From assembly GCA_035628505.1 (NCBI GenBank), contig DASPJR010000003.1, positions 1-64,000 of the forward strand: DNA of 64,000 nucleotides. The letters run 5' to 3'. Below the pieces are notes generated by a model. The model had not been told where the DNA came from, made no database searches, and worked only from the letters and a program-made list of their open reading frames with translations. The stretch is from DASPJR01 sp035628505 (GTDB lineage: Bacteria; Planctomycetota; SZUA-567; H5-PLA8). Below are positions 34,977-44,500 of this stretch, piece by piece; the first letter of the stretch is position 1; each line of letters begins with the position of its first letter. Both the position numbers and the translations under genes were made by a program.

Positions 34977-37043
34977 ATGGAGCCTGTCGAGCAGCGTTCA
35001 ACACTCGATGATGCTCTTGCTGAATATATGATCCGCACCCGCATGGCCCTCCCGGCGCAGATCCAGGATGCGCGGGATTCGCAGGCCATGGCCGCCGAAC
35101 ACGGCCTGCGCCTTCCGCTGGGCGAAGCACTTGTGCGTCTGGGCATCATCACCGCTCAACAGCGCCAGTCGGTTGAGTCGCTTCTGGCGGACGAGCACAG
35201 CGATTTAACGCAGCTGGGCAACTACCGACTGATCAAAAAACTCGGCGCCGGCATGATGGGCGCCGTCTACCTGGCCGAAGACACTCTTGCTCAGCGCCAG
35301 GTCGCTTTGAAGATACTGGCCAAGAAAATGTCCGGCAGCAAACAGCTGATCGAACGCTTCAAGCGCGAGGCGCAGGCTGCCGGACGACTCAATCACCTCA
35401 ATATCGTCACTGCCTTCGCCGTGGACAGTGACAAGAAGAAGGGCATTTACTTTTACGTGATGGAGTACTGCGACGGCGAGTCGCTCGAATCCATTCTCAA
35501 GCGCGAAGACTATCTGCTCGAGCCCATGGCGCTGGACCTTGTCGCGCAGGTCTGCCGTGGCCTGGAGCACGCCCACAAGCACGGCATCGTTCACCGCGAC
35601 ATCAAGCCCGGCAATATCATGCTCAACAGCGAGGGCGTCGCCAAGATCCTGGACATGGGCCTGTCAAAAGACGTAACCGACGACGACCAGTCGTACAAGA
35701 CTCAGAGCGGCCTTGCGGTGGGCACTCCGCATTACATGTCGCCGGAACAGATCAAGAGCGACGGAAAACTCGATGGCCGCGCGGATATTTATTCTCTCGG
35801 CGCGACGCTCTATCACCTTGTCACCGGCAAGCCGCCGTATGCCGGGGCGACACCCAACGCGGTGATGAGCATGCATCTGTCGGAGCAGATCCCCAATCCG
35901 CAGGACATCCGGCCCGAGCTTTCAGACAACATTGTGATGCTGATCGGGCGCATGCTGGCGAAGGAACCAGACGACCGCTACCAGAATTGTAAAGAGCTGC
36001 TCGACGACGTCACCCGCGTCATCGACGGAAAAGAGCCGCTGAACAAGCCATCGGATGCGTTCAAGTCCGCACTCGCACCGCGCCGTCCCAGCCATGGTAC
36101 GCACACCAGGATTGCTCCAGTTCGCGATAAGCTCTCGACCTCGCGCACCGAAAAAGCCATTACCTTGCCAGAGCCCGGCCGTGTCAAAATACGCGCGCTG
36201 CCGAAGCGGCCGGTCAGCTACTATGTGCTGCTGGGAATCGTCACGGCCTTGTCTCTTTGGGTGCTGTGGCTGCTCTTCTATTCCGATCAGCCCATACTGG
36301 AAAGCCAGGCTCCTCCCGCCAATGCCGCAGTGATGACGGAACGAAAAGAGGACGTCAAAGCTGCGCCGCCGAAAACGCCCGAGGTTACGGCACCCGCAGC
36401 GCCGGCGGTGGCGCCTCCACCGGCTCAGACGCAGAATACCAATCCGCCGCCGGCAGCAATACAGACAACACAGCTACCCCCTCCGGCAGCGCGAGCCATC
36501 GACCTGATGCCGCTGCTGGATATGAAGAAGCATGCGCTTTCGGGAAGCTGGAATATGAAAGCGCGTGAAGTGTCCTCCGCAGGCCAGGCAGCAAAGCTCG
36601 AACTGCCCTACGAACCGGGCCAGGAATACGATTTCAAGATCGTCTTCACGCGCGTGAGCGGACAGGGCGACGTCAACATGCTTCTGACCAGCAACGGAAA
36701 ACAATTCATGTGGATGATGGGCGCGTACGGCGGCGGCGTGTGCGGCTTTGAAGTGATCAATGGGCAGCCGGCCGTCGGCGGCCGCGCACGTGTGCCTGGT
36801 AATTATCCGATCGAAAACAACCGCAAGCACACGGCGATCGTCAAAGTCCGCAAGGACAACGTCGAAGCGTGGCTGAACGACAAGCTGCTTGTTTCGATGA
36901 AGCTGGGCTATAAGTCATTCAGCCTTAATCCGGTGTGGAAATTCCGTAGTGAAAACCTGCTGGGCCTTGGCACTTACAACAGCGCCGTGATTTTTCACGC
37001 GATTGAGGTTCTCCCGGTAACGGGTGCCGGTTCCATTCGGTAA
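34977..37043 (+). CDS. Membrane Ser/Thr protein kinase with C-terminal extracytoplasmic domain
   Basis: 688 residues. I prefer the ATG at 34977 (AAGGGTG upstream, and downstream of the likely promoter). An N-terminal helical segment (about 8-75; LVRLGIITAQQ) resembles the start of type II secretion/MshE N domains. The Hanks kinase (about 82-345) has LGAGMMGAVYLAE, VALKIL, HRDIKPGNIML and DMGLS in place of DFG, then GTPHYMSPEQ. One membrane helix (about 414-436) and a Pro-rich stretch lead to a lectin-like or DUF1080-like domain (about 508-685) outside the cytoplasm, a possible ligand sensor. The next gene follows after 64 bases and may be co-transcribed. Confidence 0.92.
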   Translation: MEPVEQRSTLDDALAEYMIRTRMALPAQIQDARDSQAMAAEHGLRLPLGEALVRLGIITAQQRQSVESLLADEHSDLTQLGNYRLIKKLGAGMMGAVYLAEDTLAQRQVALKILAKKMSGSKQLIERFKREAQAAGRLNHLNIVTAFAVDSDKKKGIYFYVMEYCDGESLESILKREDYLLEPMALDLVAQVCRGLEHAHKHGIVHRDIKPGNIMLNSEGVAKILDMGLSKDVTDDDQSYKTQSGLAVGTPHYMSPEQIKSDGKLDGRADIYSLGATLYHLVTGKPPYAGATPNAVMSMHLSEQIPNPQDIRPELSDNIVMLIGRMLAKEPDDRYQNCKELLDDVTRVIDGKEPLNKPSDAFKSALAPRRPSHGTHTRIAPVRDKLSTSRTEKAITLPEPGRVKIRALPKRPVSYYVLLGIVTALSLWVLWLLFYSDQPILESQAPPANAAVMTERKEDVKAAPPKTPEVTAPAAPAVAPPPAQTQNTNPPPAAIQTTQLPPPAARAIDLMPLLDMKKHALSGSWNMKAREVSSAGQAAKLELPYEPGQEYDFKIVFTRVSGQGDVNMLLTSNGKQFMWMMGAYGGGVCGFEVINGQPAVGGRARVPGNYPIENNRKHTAIVKVRKDNVEAWLNDKLLVSMKLGYKSFSLNPVWKFRSENLLGLGTYNSAVIFHAIEVLPVTGAGSIR

Positions 37044-37107
37044 ACCGATTTATCTGCAGCAAATCAGCTCCTGGAAACCTCTTACTACAGGGGAGGAAAA
37101 GGACTCT

Positions 37108-37599
37108 ATGCGCAACGTACTACTCGCCGGATTTCTGATAACCGGGCTCATGCTAGGCACGTCAGCTGGTTTGCACGCCGCGGAAAAGGGCAAGCGATTT
37201 AACAGGAACAAGGCCGGCGGGAAGGCTGAACGCGAACGTGCCGTCATGGGCGACGGGATCGCCTTTGCGCTGGCGCATGATGACGACCTGAAGCTCAACG
37301 CGCAGCAGGTCGAATTCCTGCAAAAGCTCCGCAAGTCGCTTGAAGCCGAGCGCGAAAAAGAAAAAGAAGAGGCCGAAATCAAAGAGCTGATGCAGCGCTT
37401 CCGTGCGGCCAAGAGACAGGGCCATGCCGAAGCGCCGGAACTCAAGCAGCGTGCGCGTGCGCTGATGGAAAAGCAGGCCGAAAAATGGGAAGAGCGCACC
37501 AATAAGGAACTCGAGCGCGTGCTGCCCAAGGAGTACCTGGCCAAGCTCAGGGAGCTGCGCGGCGACCCCGAGAAGCTCGCGGAAAACCCGTTCGACTAG
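37108..37599 (+). CDS. Secreted charged helical protein, Spy/CpxP-like
   Basis: 163 residues from the ATG at 37108 (AAAGGA upstream) with a signal peptide (LLAGFLITGLMLGTSAGLHAA). The mature part is almost wholly charged helix, rich in Glu/Lys/Arg, with LKLNAQQVEFLQKLRKSLE resembling the L-T/N-x-x-Q motif of Spy/CpxP periplasmic chaperones. Its place behind a membrane kinase with an outer sensor domain suggests a periplasmic partner or regulator, as CpxP is for CpxA; this is inference. Confidence 0.75.
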   Translation: MRNVLLAGFLITGLMLGTSAGLHAAEKGKRFNRNKAGGKAERERAVMGDGIAFALAHDDDLKLNAQQVEFLQKLRKSLEAEREKEKEEAEIKELMQRFRAAKRQGHAEAPELKQRARALMEKQAEKWEERTNKELERVLPKEYLAKLRELRGDPEKLAENPFD

Positions 37600-37661
37600 T
37601 CTTTCATCTCACGCAAAGACGCAAAGACGCAAAGAAAAGACGGCCTGATTGAGGTAAACAG

Positions 37662-37698
37662 AAAAGGCGCTGAACCCAACGGTTCAGCGCCTTTTTTT
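37662..37698. terminator. Bidirectional rho-independent terminator
   Basis: AAAAGGCGCTGAACC, loop, GGTTCAGCGCCTTTTTTT: a 15-bp stem with A-run and T-run between the convergent genes ending at 37599 and 37914. Confidence 0.92.
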
Positions 37699-37710
37699 CG
37701 ACTGACGCGG

Positions 37711-37854
37711 GGTGGCCCAGACGGCGCAGCCGTCTTGGCGCGAAGCGCAAGAGGCTACGTCGTTCGTGCTGCCTGACCGTTCCCGCGCGGGGCAACGCGC
37801 AGGATGTCACCTCTCGCGCTGGCGCGCCCAGACGACGAAGCCGTCCGGGCCACC
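37711..37854. repeat. REPIN-like element (family C), intergenic copy
   Basis: Left unit GTGG plus a hairpin around CCCAGACGGCGCAGCCGTCT; right unit in reverse complement GTGG plus CCCGGACGGCTTCGTCGTCT. The inner arms are about 45 bases long and inverted. Length 144 bp, like the copies at 6054 and 7539. Confidence 0.65.
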
Positions 37855-37913
37855 CCCGCAGTATCGTTCCATCCGTTCTTTGCGTCTTTGCGCCTTTGCG
37901 TGAGAAAGTCAGT

Positions 37914-40900
37914 TCACTCCCCGGCTTTTTTGAGCGTCTCCAGGTAGGCGATCAGATCGAAAAATTCCTGCTGCGTCATCGCGTTGGCCAGGCCATCGGG
38001 CATCAGCGAGTTCTTGCTCTTGATGTGCCTGGTGACTTCCGCGGCGGGAATGGTGCTGATCGAACCATCGCTCTTGGCGACCGTGAATTTCTGATCGTCC
38101 TCGCTTTGAATGATGGCACTGACGCGCTCGCCGCTCTGCAGTGTAATCACGCTCAACTCGTAACCGTCGAGCAGCTGCTTGCTCGGATAAAGCACCGATT
38201 CGATAAGCGTCGCGCGCGGGTACTTCGAGCCCACCTCGGTGAGCTCCGGACCGACGCGCGCGCCTTCTCCTTTGACGATGTGGCAGGCAATACAGTTCGC
38301 CCCGCGCTTGTTGCGGAAAACGGCCGCCCCGTTTGCGGCGTTGCCCGTGGACTTCAGCGCCGCGGCAGCAAGCTTCTCCAGGCGCGCGTCTTCGTCGTCG
38401 TCGTCCGCAGCAACCGCTTTCGAGGCGACCTCGGGCGCTTTCCACTTGGGAAATTTTTTGGCGAGTGTTTCACCGGCTTTTGTCAACGCGGACGCGCGTT
38501 TGCTCTTGTTTTCCGTCGAATAGCCAAAGTCATCCTTGGTCCATGCTTTTATTTTCTTAATGGCTTCTGGCTCGGCGGTTTTGCCCAGCGCGCCTTTTGA
38601 TAGCTGATGAAGCAGGAGCGGCTCAATTTTTTCGCGCGGCGTATTCATCGCTTCGAGCACGTCGGCCTGAATCACGTCGTCAGCCGGAGTTAGCGCGGCA
38701 AAGTGCCTGGCGAAGTTGCCTGCCTGGCCCGCAGCTTCCAGGCGCAGCAGTGCGATCAGCGCCTGCGTTTTCAGCGAGCGATCGTTCGATGCAGCGGCCG
38801 CTTCGAGCGCCGCTGCGGCAGAGGGATCAGCGATCTGTCCGAGCGCGGCGGCGGCGCTCCATTGCACCTGCGGCTGACCCTTCTGCAGCAGTTCCAGAAT
38901 TTTTGCGGTGCTCGCTTTGTCTTTCGCGCGGCCGAGCGCGGCAACAGCTTCTGCAGCGAGTCCTTCGCTGCTCTTGTCAGAGAAGGCCGTCGCACGGAGA
39001 GCGTCAAGCGCTTCGGGCTTGTTGTGAAGCGTAAGCATGCGCACGATTTCAATACGCGTTGCCTCAGTGCCTTTTCCGCTGGAGAGATAGGCGGCCAGCT
39101 GCGGCAATGCCTTCTCGTTCCCGGCCGAGCGGATCAGAATGCCGGCCGTTTCATCGTTCAGCTGAACTTTGCCGCTGGCCAGATCAGCCAGGATGGCATC
39201 GACCACAGTGGTGTCTTTCAGCTTTGTGAGAGCTTCGATGGCTTTGTTGCGCACGGCTGCTTCGGGATGGCGCACCGCCGAGTAAAGCTGTTGCAGAATC
39301 TTTTCAGTGGCTTCCCACGGAACAGTGCGCACAGGCTGAGTGATATTGGGCTTGTCGCCCCACGTCCAGCGCTTCTCTTCTTTCTTCGCGATCAGGCCGA
39401 GGAACTCCGTTGCCAGCGCGGCCAACGAAATGTTTTTCGAGCTCTTGCTGATCTCGATCAGCCCCTCCGCAACGTGCGGCTCATACAGTTCGCGCACAGC
39501 AAAGAGCAGTTCAGCGGGGGCATTATCCGAATAGGTGCTGACCTGCCGGAGCACCTCCCGCACGCCTGAATCGTTGATCTTCAGTCCGCGCAGGAGGATG
39601 TGCCGCACCCAGCGGTCTTTCTCTGCGCCGAAGGCTGTGATGAGCGATGGCATTGTCTTCGCATCGCCAATATCGCCGAGCGCTGTCGCTGCACGCAGCC
39701 GCACCGTTGGGTCAGTGTCACTAAGCAGCGCGGTCAGCTTTTCGGCGGCGTCCTTATGTTTGCGCTCGCCCAGAAGGTAGGCCGCACGCGCGCGCAGCAC
39801 GGCGTCCTCCGAGCTCAGCAACTGGATCAGCTCCGCCGCCGGCGTTTTGCTGTTCAATAATGTCGCCGCATGCGGAGCCACGGGCCTGGGGGCGGGACCG
39901 GTGTACTTCACCCGCAAAACGCGGCCTTTAGCCGTGGTCGGATACAGCGGGCTGGTGCCCCAATCGGCAATGAGCAGCGACTGATCGGGCGCGACGACGA
40001 TGTTTGTCGGGCGGAACTGGTAGGGCGCGCCCGGCAATTTCTCGTCTGCGAGAAAGGTCGTTTCAGGAAGCTCGAACGTCGCCCCTTTGGGCTCGGGCTT
40101 ACAGTGAATGATCATCCCGCGCCCCCATTCACAGCTCAGCACGCAGTCGGTATAGGGTTCCGGATAGGCCGGCGAACTGACCCAGACCGTGCCGCACGGA
40201 GAGCCGCCGCCGTTGTCTTTTGATTTCGTCAGCACGTCCGGCGGGAAGCTGGCCGAATCGCTCTCGCGCCAGCGGAAGGGCCAGCCGAAATACGAGCCCT
40301 TCACGACATGGTAATTGCGGACGTTATAACCGCCGCCGTCATTGGTGTTGTCGCGCATGAAGCCGTTGCCGAGCGGATCGAGGGCGATGCCATACGTATT
40401 GCGAAAGCCGTGCGCCCACACTTCCAGCTCGCTGCCATCGAAGTTGCAGCGCAGGACCACGCCCGAATCAACCGCCAGTCGCTTGCCCTCCTTCGTCGTT
40501 GTGTCGCAGCCCTGGTCACCGATGATCATGTAGAGCTTGCCATCCTGCACGAACATGCCGCTGGCACCGTGCGACGGCTTAAAACCCTTGCCCAAACCGA
40601 AGCCATCAAACAGATCGATCACCGGCCCGGCCTTGTTGTCGGCGCTGACCGTGATGTATGACACCTTCGGCGAGTGCGCAAAAAAAAGCTTGCCGTCGTG
40701 ATACGCCATTCCCTGGACGCTGTTCAGGTCTTCAGCCAGCGTGATTGCTTCGGTGGCTTTGCCTCCTTTTTCTGCGCCGAGCAGCACTTTGACGACGTCG
40801 CGCTTGATTCCGGGGACGTTCGCGTGAACGTAATCTTCGCAGATGAAAATGCGCCCGTCGTCAGCCACGCAGAGCGTCGCCGGGTTCTTCACCAGCGGAT

Positions 40901-41045
40901 CGGCAGCCACAAGCGAGACCGAAAAGTTCTCGGGCGCCTTGATGCCTTCGCCGGCCGGGCGAAGCAGCGGCTGCACGGGATCGGCGGCGCGCAGGAAGAG
41001 AGCACTTAGACTGATAGCGACAGCGGCCAGGCGTAGCGGGTGCAT
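37914..41045 (-). CDS. PVC-type heme-binding CxxCH protein
   Basis: 1043 residues. The ATG has AAAGGAGCC upstream and starts a signal peptide (LAAVAISLSALFLRAA). A soluble-glucose-dehydrogenase-like propeller (about 25-400; FAHSPKVSYITV, GFMRDNTNDGGGYN, LLIADWGTSPLYP) is followed by HEAT-like repeats (about 410-830) and a C-terminal cytochrome c domain with CIACH (about residue 925) and a likely Met ligand in KNSLMPDGLAN near the end. It has the same core layout as the protein at 7436 but lacks its N-terminal jelly-roll domain. Periplasmic electron-transfer or dehydrogenase role; substrate unknown. Single-gene unit. Confidence 0.92.
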   Translation of the reverse strand: MHPLRLAAVAISLSALFLRAADPVQPLLRPAGEGIKAPENFSVSLVAADPLVKNPATLCVADDGRIFICEDYVHANVPGIKRDVVKVLLGAEKGGKATEAITLAEDLNSVQGMAYHDGKLFFAHSPKVSYITVSADNKAGPVIDLFDGFGLGKGFKPSHGASGMFVQDGKLYMIIGDQGCDTTTKEGKRLAVDSGVVLRCNFDGSELEVWAHGFRNTYGIALDPLGNGFMRDNTNDGGGYNVRNYHVVKGSYFGWPFRWRESDSASFPPDVLTKSKDNGGGSPCGTVWVSSPAYPEPYTDCVLSCEWGRGMIIHCKPEPKGATFELPETTFLADEKLPGAPYQFRPTNIVVAPDQSLLIADWGTSPLYPTTAKGRVLRVKYTGPAPRPVAPHAATLLNSKTPAAELIQLLSSEDAVLRARAAYLLGERKHKDAAEKLTALLSDTDPTVRLRAATALGDIGDAKTMPSLITAFGAEKDRWVRHILLRGLKINDSGVREVLRQVSTYSDNAPAELLFAVRELYEPHVAEGLIEISKSSKNISLAALATEFLGLIAKKEEKRWTWGDKPNITQPVRTVPWEATEKILQQLYSAVRHPEAAVRNKAIEALTKLKDTTVVDAILADLASGKVQLNDETAGILIRSAGNEKALPQLAAYLSSGKGTEATRIEIVRMLTLHNKPEALDALRATAFSDKSSEGLAAEAVAALGRAKDKASTAKILELLQKGQPQVQWSAAAALGQIADPSAAAALEAAAASNDRSLKTQALIALLRLEAAGQAGNFARHFAALTPADDVIQADVLEAMNTPREKIEPLLLHQLSKGALGKTAEPEAIKKIKAWTKDDFGYSTENKSKRASALTKAGETLAKKFPKWKAPEVASKAVAADDDDEDARLEKLAAAALKSTGNAANGAAVFRNKRGANCIACHIVKGEGARVGPELTEVGSKYPRATLIESVLYPSKQLLDGYELSVITLQSGERVSAIIQSEDDQKFTVAKSDGSISTIPAAEVTRHIKSKNSLMPDGLANAMTQQEFFDLIAYLETLKKAGE

Positions 41046-41169
41046 GCGGCTCCTTTGTCAAACGCTCCATCTCGATGTCTTTAAGGGACTACAGCGTAAC
41101 GCATCAAACTGCTTGATCTAATGCGCAAAACTAATGACAGAATGCGAGTAAGACGCGGGAGTGCTAGAT

Positions 41170-41198
41170 TTGCGCCGAACGCTCGCGTCGGGTACACT
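41170..41198 (+). promoter_or_regulatory. Possible valS promoter
   Basis: TTGCGC (41170-41175), 17-base spacer, TACACT (41193-41198). It would give a leader of about 360 bases that includes the hairpin at 41278 and the family A repeat. Weak match. Confidence 0.3.
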
Positions 41199-41277
41199 CT
41201 AACGCATGACGTACCTGACGTTTAAAACCTCGTTCTTCTCGTCATTCGGTGGCACGCCTGCCGCCGGGGAGCTCTCA

Positions 41278-41303
41278 CGGCCGTGCTTTCATCAGCACGG
41301 CCG
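41278..41303 (+). promoter_or_regulatory. Perfect hairpin in the valS leader region
   Basis: CGGCCGTGCT, loop TTCATC, AGCACGGCCG: a perfect 10-bp stem, not followed by a T-run, so it is not a standard terminator. The preceding GGTGGCAC has only a chance-level likeness to a T-box sequence. Confidence 0.4.
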
Positions 41304-41409
41304 CTCAGTCTGAGACTTTCCAATCGCAATACTTTCGATAAACTCTGGAGCTTTTGCGAAGTCATGACGGCGCGCGTCGTCGCTTCCTTCAGCTCATGCA
41401 CGGATACGA

Positions 41410-41516
41410 ACGGACTTCACACGAAGACACAAAGACTCCAAGACACAAAGATTCGCTTATAAATCTCTTCTCTGTGTCCTCTGTGCTCTCCGTGTCTCCG
41501 TGTTGAAGTCGTGTTA
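41410..41516. repeat. Family A palindromic repeat upstream of valS
   Basis: Left arm (ACACGAAGACACAAAGACTCC) and right arm (CTCTGTGCTCTCCGTGTCTC, ending TTGAAGTCGTGTTA) are inverted around a short AT-rich centre. The right arm is the reverse complement of the run at 2692-2736. It ends about 50 bases before the valS start. Confidence 0.65.
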
Positions 41517-41567
41517 AAACCATTAGCACACCAGACGCGTGCTTTAGACAGATTGGACGAGGAAAAA

Positions 41568-44500
41568 ATGTCAGACCAGATCAAGAACGCAGACGATTTT
41601 CCGTCGCAGTACGACCCCAGGAGTTTCGAAGAGCCCATCTACACGAAATGGGAACAGAACGGCGCCTTTCACAGCGAACCGGATCCGGCGAAGAAGCCGT
41701 ACACAATTTCAATCCCGCCGCCGAACGTGACCGGCGTCCTGCACATCGGCCACGCGCTAAATAACACGCTGCAGGATGTTCTCACACGCTGGCGGCGCAT
41801 GGAAGGCTATGAAACGCTGTGGCTGCCAGGCATGGATCACGCCGGCATCGCTACGCAGAACGTGGTCGAAAAGCAGATCGCCATCAACGAAAAGAAAACG
41901 CGTTACCAGCTCGGCCGAGCGGAACTTATTCGCCGCATCTGGGAATGGAAAGAACAGTCCGGCGGCACAATCCTGAAACAGCTGCGCAAGCTCGGCGCGA
42001 CCTGCGACTGGCAGCGCACGCGCTTCACCATGGACGATGGCTTATCAAAGGCTGTGCGCCACGCCTTCTTCCGCCTGCACGAAAAGGGCCTGATCTACCG
42101 CGGCAAATACCTGATCAACTGGTGCCCGCGTTGCCGCACCACGCTCAGTGATGACGAAGTGGAACACGAAGACGTGAAGGGCAAGCTCTACGAGTTGCAT
42201 TATCCGCTCAGCGACGGCAGCGGGAAACTCACCGTGGCGACCACGCGTCCGGAAACGATGCTTGGCGACACGGCCGTGGCCGTGCACCCGGATGACGAAC
42301 GCTACAAGCAGTTCGTGGGCAAGTTCGTGGACCTGCCGCTGACGGGCAGAAAAATTCCGGTGATCGCCGACAGCGCACTGGAGCTTGGCTTCGGCACGGG
42401 TTGTCTGAAAGTGACGCCGGCGCACGATCCGGTGGACTACCAGATCGGGCAGCGGCACAAGCTTCCGCTGATCAACATTTTGACTGACAGCGGCGCGATG
42501 AATGAAAACTGCCCCGAAAAATACCGCGGCCTGGACCGCTTCAAAGCACGCACGCAGATCGTGGAAGACCTGAAAGCAATGGGCCTGGTTGGCGACGTGA
42601 AGGACCATCCGCAGAAGGTGGGGCACTGCTACCGCTGCAACAACATCATCGAGCCGTTCCTGAAGGCGCAGTGGTTCGTGAAGATGAAGCCGCTGAGCGA
42701 AATGGCTGTGAAGGCCACTGCTGAAGGCCGCGTGACGTTCCATCCCGAACGGTGGACGAAAGTGTATCTCAAGTGGTTCGAAGAAGTGCGCGACTGGCCG
42801 ATCAGTCGCCAGATCTGGTGGGGCCATCAGATCCCGGTGTGGTACGACCTCGACGAAAACAAGGATTGCATTACGACGATCGAGGCCGGTCCGGACGAAC
42901 CGTACGATCTTGAAAAAGACGGCAAGCGCTTCCGCTACATTATTGGTGAAAACGCAAAGCCGATCGTGGCGATGGAAGATCCGTCGTCGCTGCCTGAATA
43001 CAAGAACCGCAATCTGCTGCGAGATCCAGACGTGCTCGACACGTGGTTCTCGAGCGCGCTCTGGCCTTTTTCTACGCTGGGCTGGCCGGAGAAGACGGCA
43101 GATCTCGATTATTACTACCCGACCAGCACGCTCGTGACCTCGCGCGGCATCATCTATTTCTGGGTGGCGCGCATGGTGATGATGGGTGAATGCATGCTTG
43201 GCAAGCAGCCCTTCCGCGACGTGGTGATTCACGGAACGGTGCTCGACGGCGACGGCAAAGTGATGAGCAAGTCCAAGGGCAACGGCATTGACCCGCTGGA
43301 CATCATTCACCGTTATGGCGCCGACGCCATGCGCTACACGCTCGCGGATATGTCGACGGGCGGACAGGATCTGAAATTCCCGGTGCAGATCGTGTGTCCG
43401 CATTGCGATGAGCTGCAGGATCTGCCGGCGAAGCTCACGCAGGCCAAGATGAGCTGCAAGAAATGCAAAAAAGAATTCCAGCGGCCGGTGCCGTTTACAG
43501 CGCCGCTGCCGGATGTGCCGATGGGACCGCTCGATAGCGCACGCTTCGAAAAGGGCCGCAACTTCGCGAATAAGGTGTGGAATGCCGGCCGCTTTGTGCT
43601 GACGTCGATTCCAGCGGGCGCAGGAAAAGAACTCTCGCACGAGGCGCTCACCGCTGCCATGCGCGCGGAAGACAAGTGGATTCTTTCGCGCCTGAACAGC
43701 ACGGTGCGGGAGGTGACCGCGGCCCTCGAAGGCTTTGAATTCAGCAAGGCCATCGGGACGCTGTACGACTTTTTCTGGAATGAGTTTTGCAGCTGGTATA
43801 TCGAATTGAGCAAGCCGCGCCTGAGTGCCATCGGTGCTGGAAACCCAAACAGTGCAAACGATAGCGCAGCCGCCAAAGCGGTGCTGCTGTACACCATTGA
43901 CCGCTCGCTGCGGCTGCTGCATCCTTTTTGCCCGTACGTGACTGAGGCGCTTTGGGGCGAATTGGGTAAACGGGCTACAGCTTTTGAAAGAAACTTGAAT
44001 CGCGGCGAATATGAGGGCAGTACTGGGCGTCAAAAAGGTGAAGCCTTGCTCATTTCAGCGCCCTGGCCGAAGGCTGAAACGAAGCTGATCAACCAGGCGC
44101 TTGAGGAAGAATTCGCCAGTACGTTCGAGACAGTGATTGCTGTGCGCGCTGTGCGTCAGGAGCTGATTGACAATTCGCCGAAGGACCGGAAAAAAGAAGT
44201 ATCCGCGGTGCTGGCCCGGCCCTTCAAAGTGGCAGTGCGGACGAATGATGCGACTCTGGCGGAGCGACTGAAGAGCCAGGCGCACATCCTGACGCAGATG
44301 TCGAACATCGAAACGCCGGAAATCGGCACGAGTATCGCACCGCCGAAGCCGGCGTCCGCTACCGGAATCAAGGGCGGAACGATTTACGTGGCCTTGAGTG
44401 CCGATCTGGTGGATGTGGAGCGGCTGCGGCTGGGCAAGGAGATCAGCAAGGCCGAACAATTCATTCCGAAAGTCGAAGCCAAGCTGAAGAACGAGAATTT

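Larger units (their letters stand above)
37608..37907. repeat. Inverted AAAGACGC repeat arms (family A) enclosing a terminator and a REPIN-like element
   Basis: Left arm (37608-37639) CTCACGCAAAGACGCAAAG; right arm (37873-37907) TTTGCGCCTTTGCGTGAG. Between them lie the terminator 37662-37698 and the family C element 37711-37854. The gap 37600-37913 is thus filled by nested palindromes and has no gene. Confidence 0.65.

Noticed and set aside
37608..37640. CRISPR-like short tandem repeats
   Set aside because: Units are contiguous, without spacers, and part of an inverted repeat; no cas gene is present.
41240..41310. T-box riboswitch upstream of valS
   Set aside because: GGTGGCAC is a weak match to the T-box, there is no specifier loop or U-run terminator, and T-boxes are not expected in this group.
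42045..44033. A 662-codon open frame on the minus strand inside valS
   Set aside because: It is antisense to a clearly conserved synthetase; its open state follows from the GC-rich codon use of valS, and its sequence is not protein-like in pattern.
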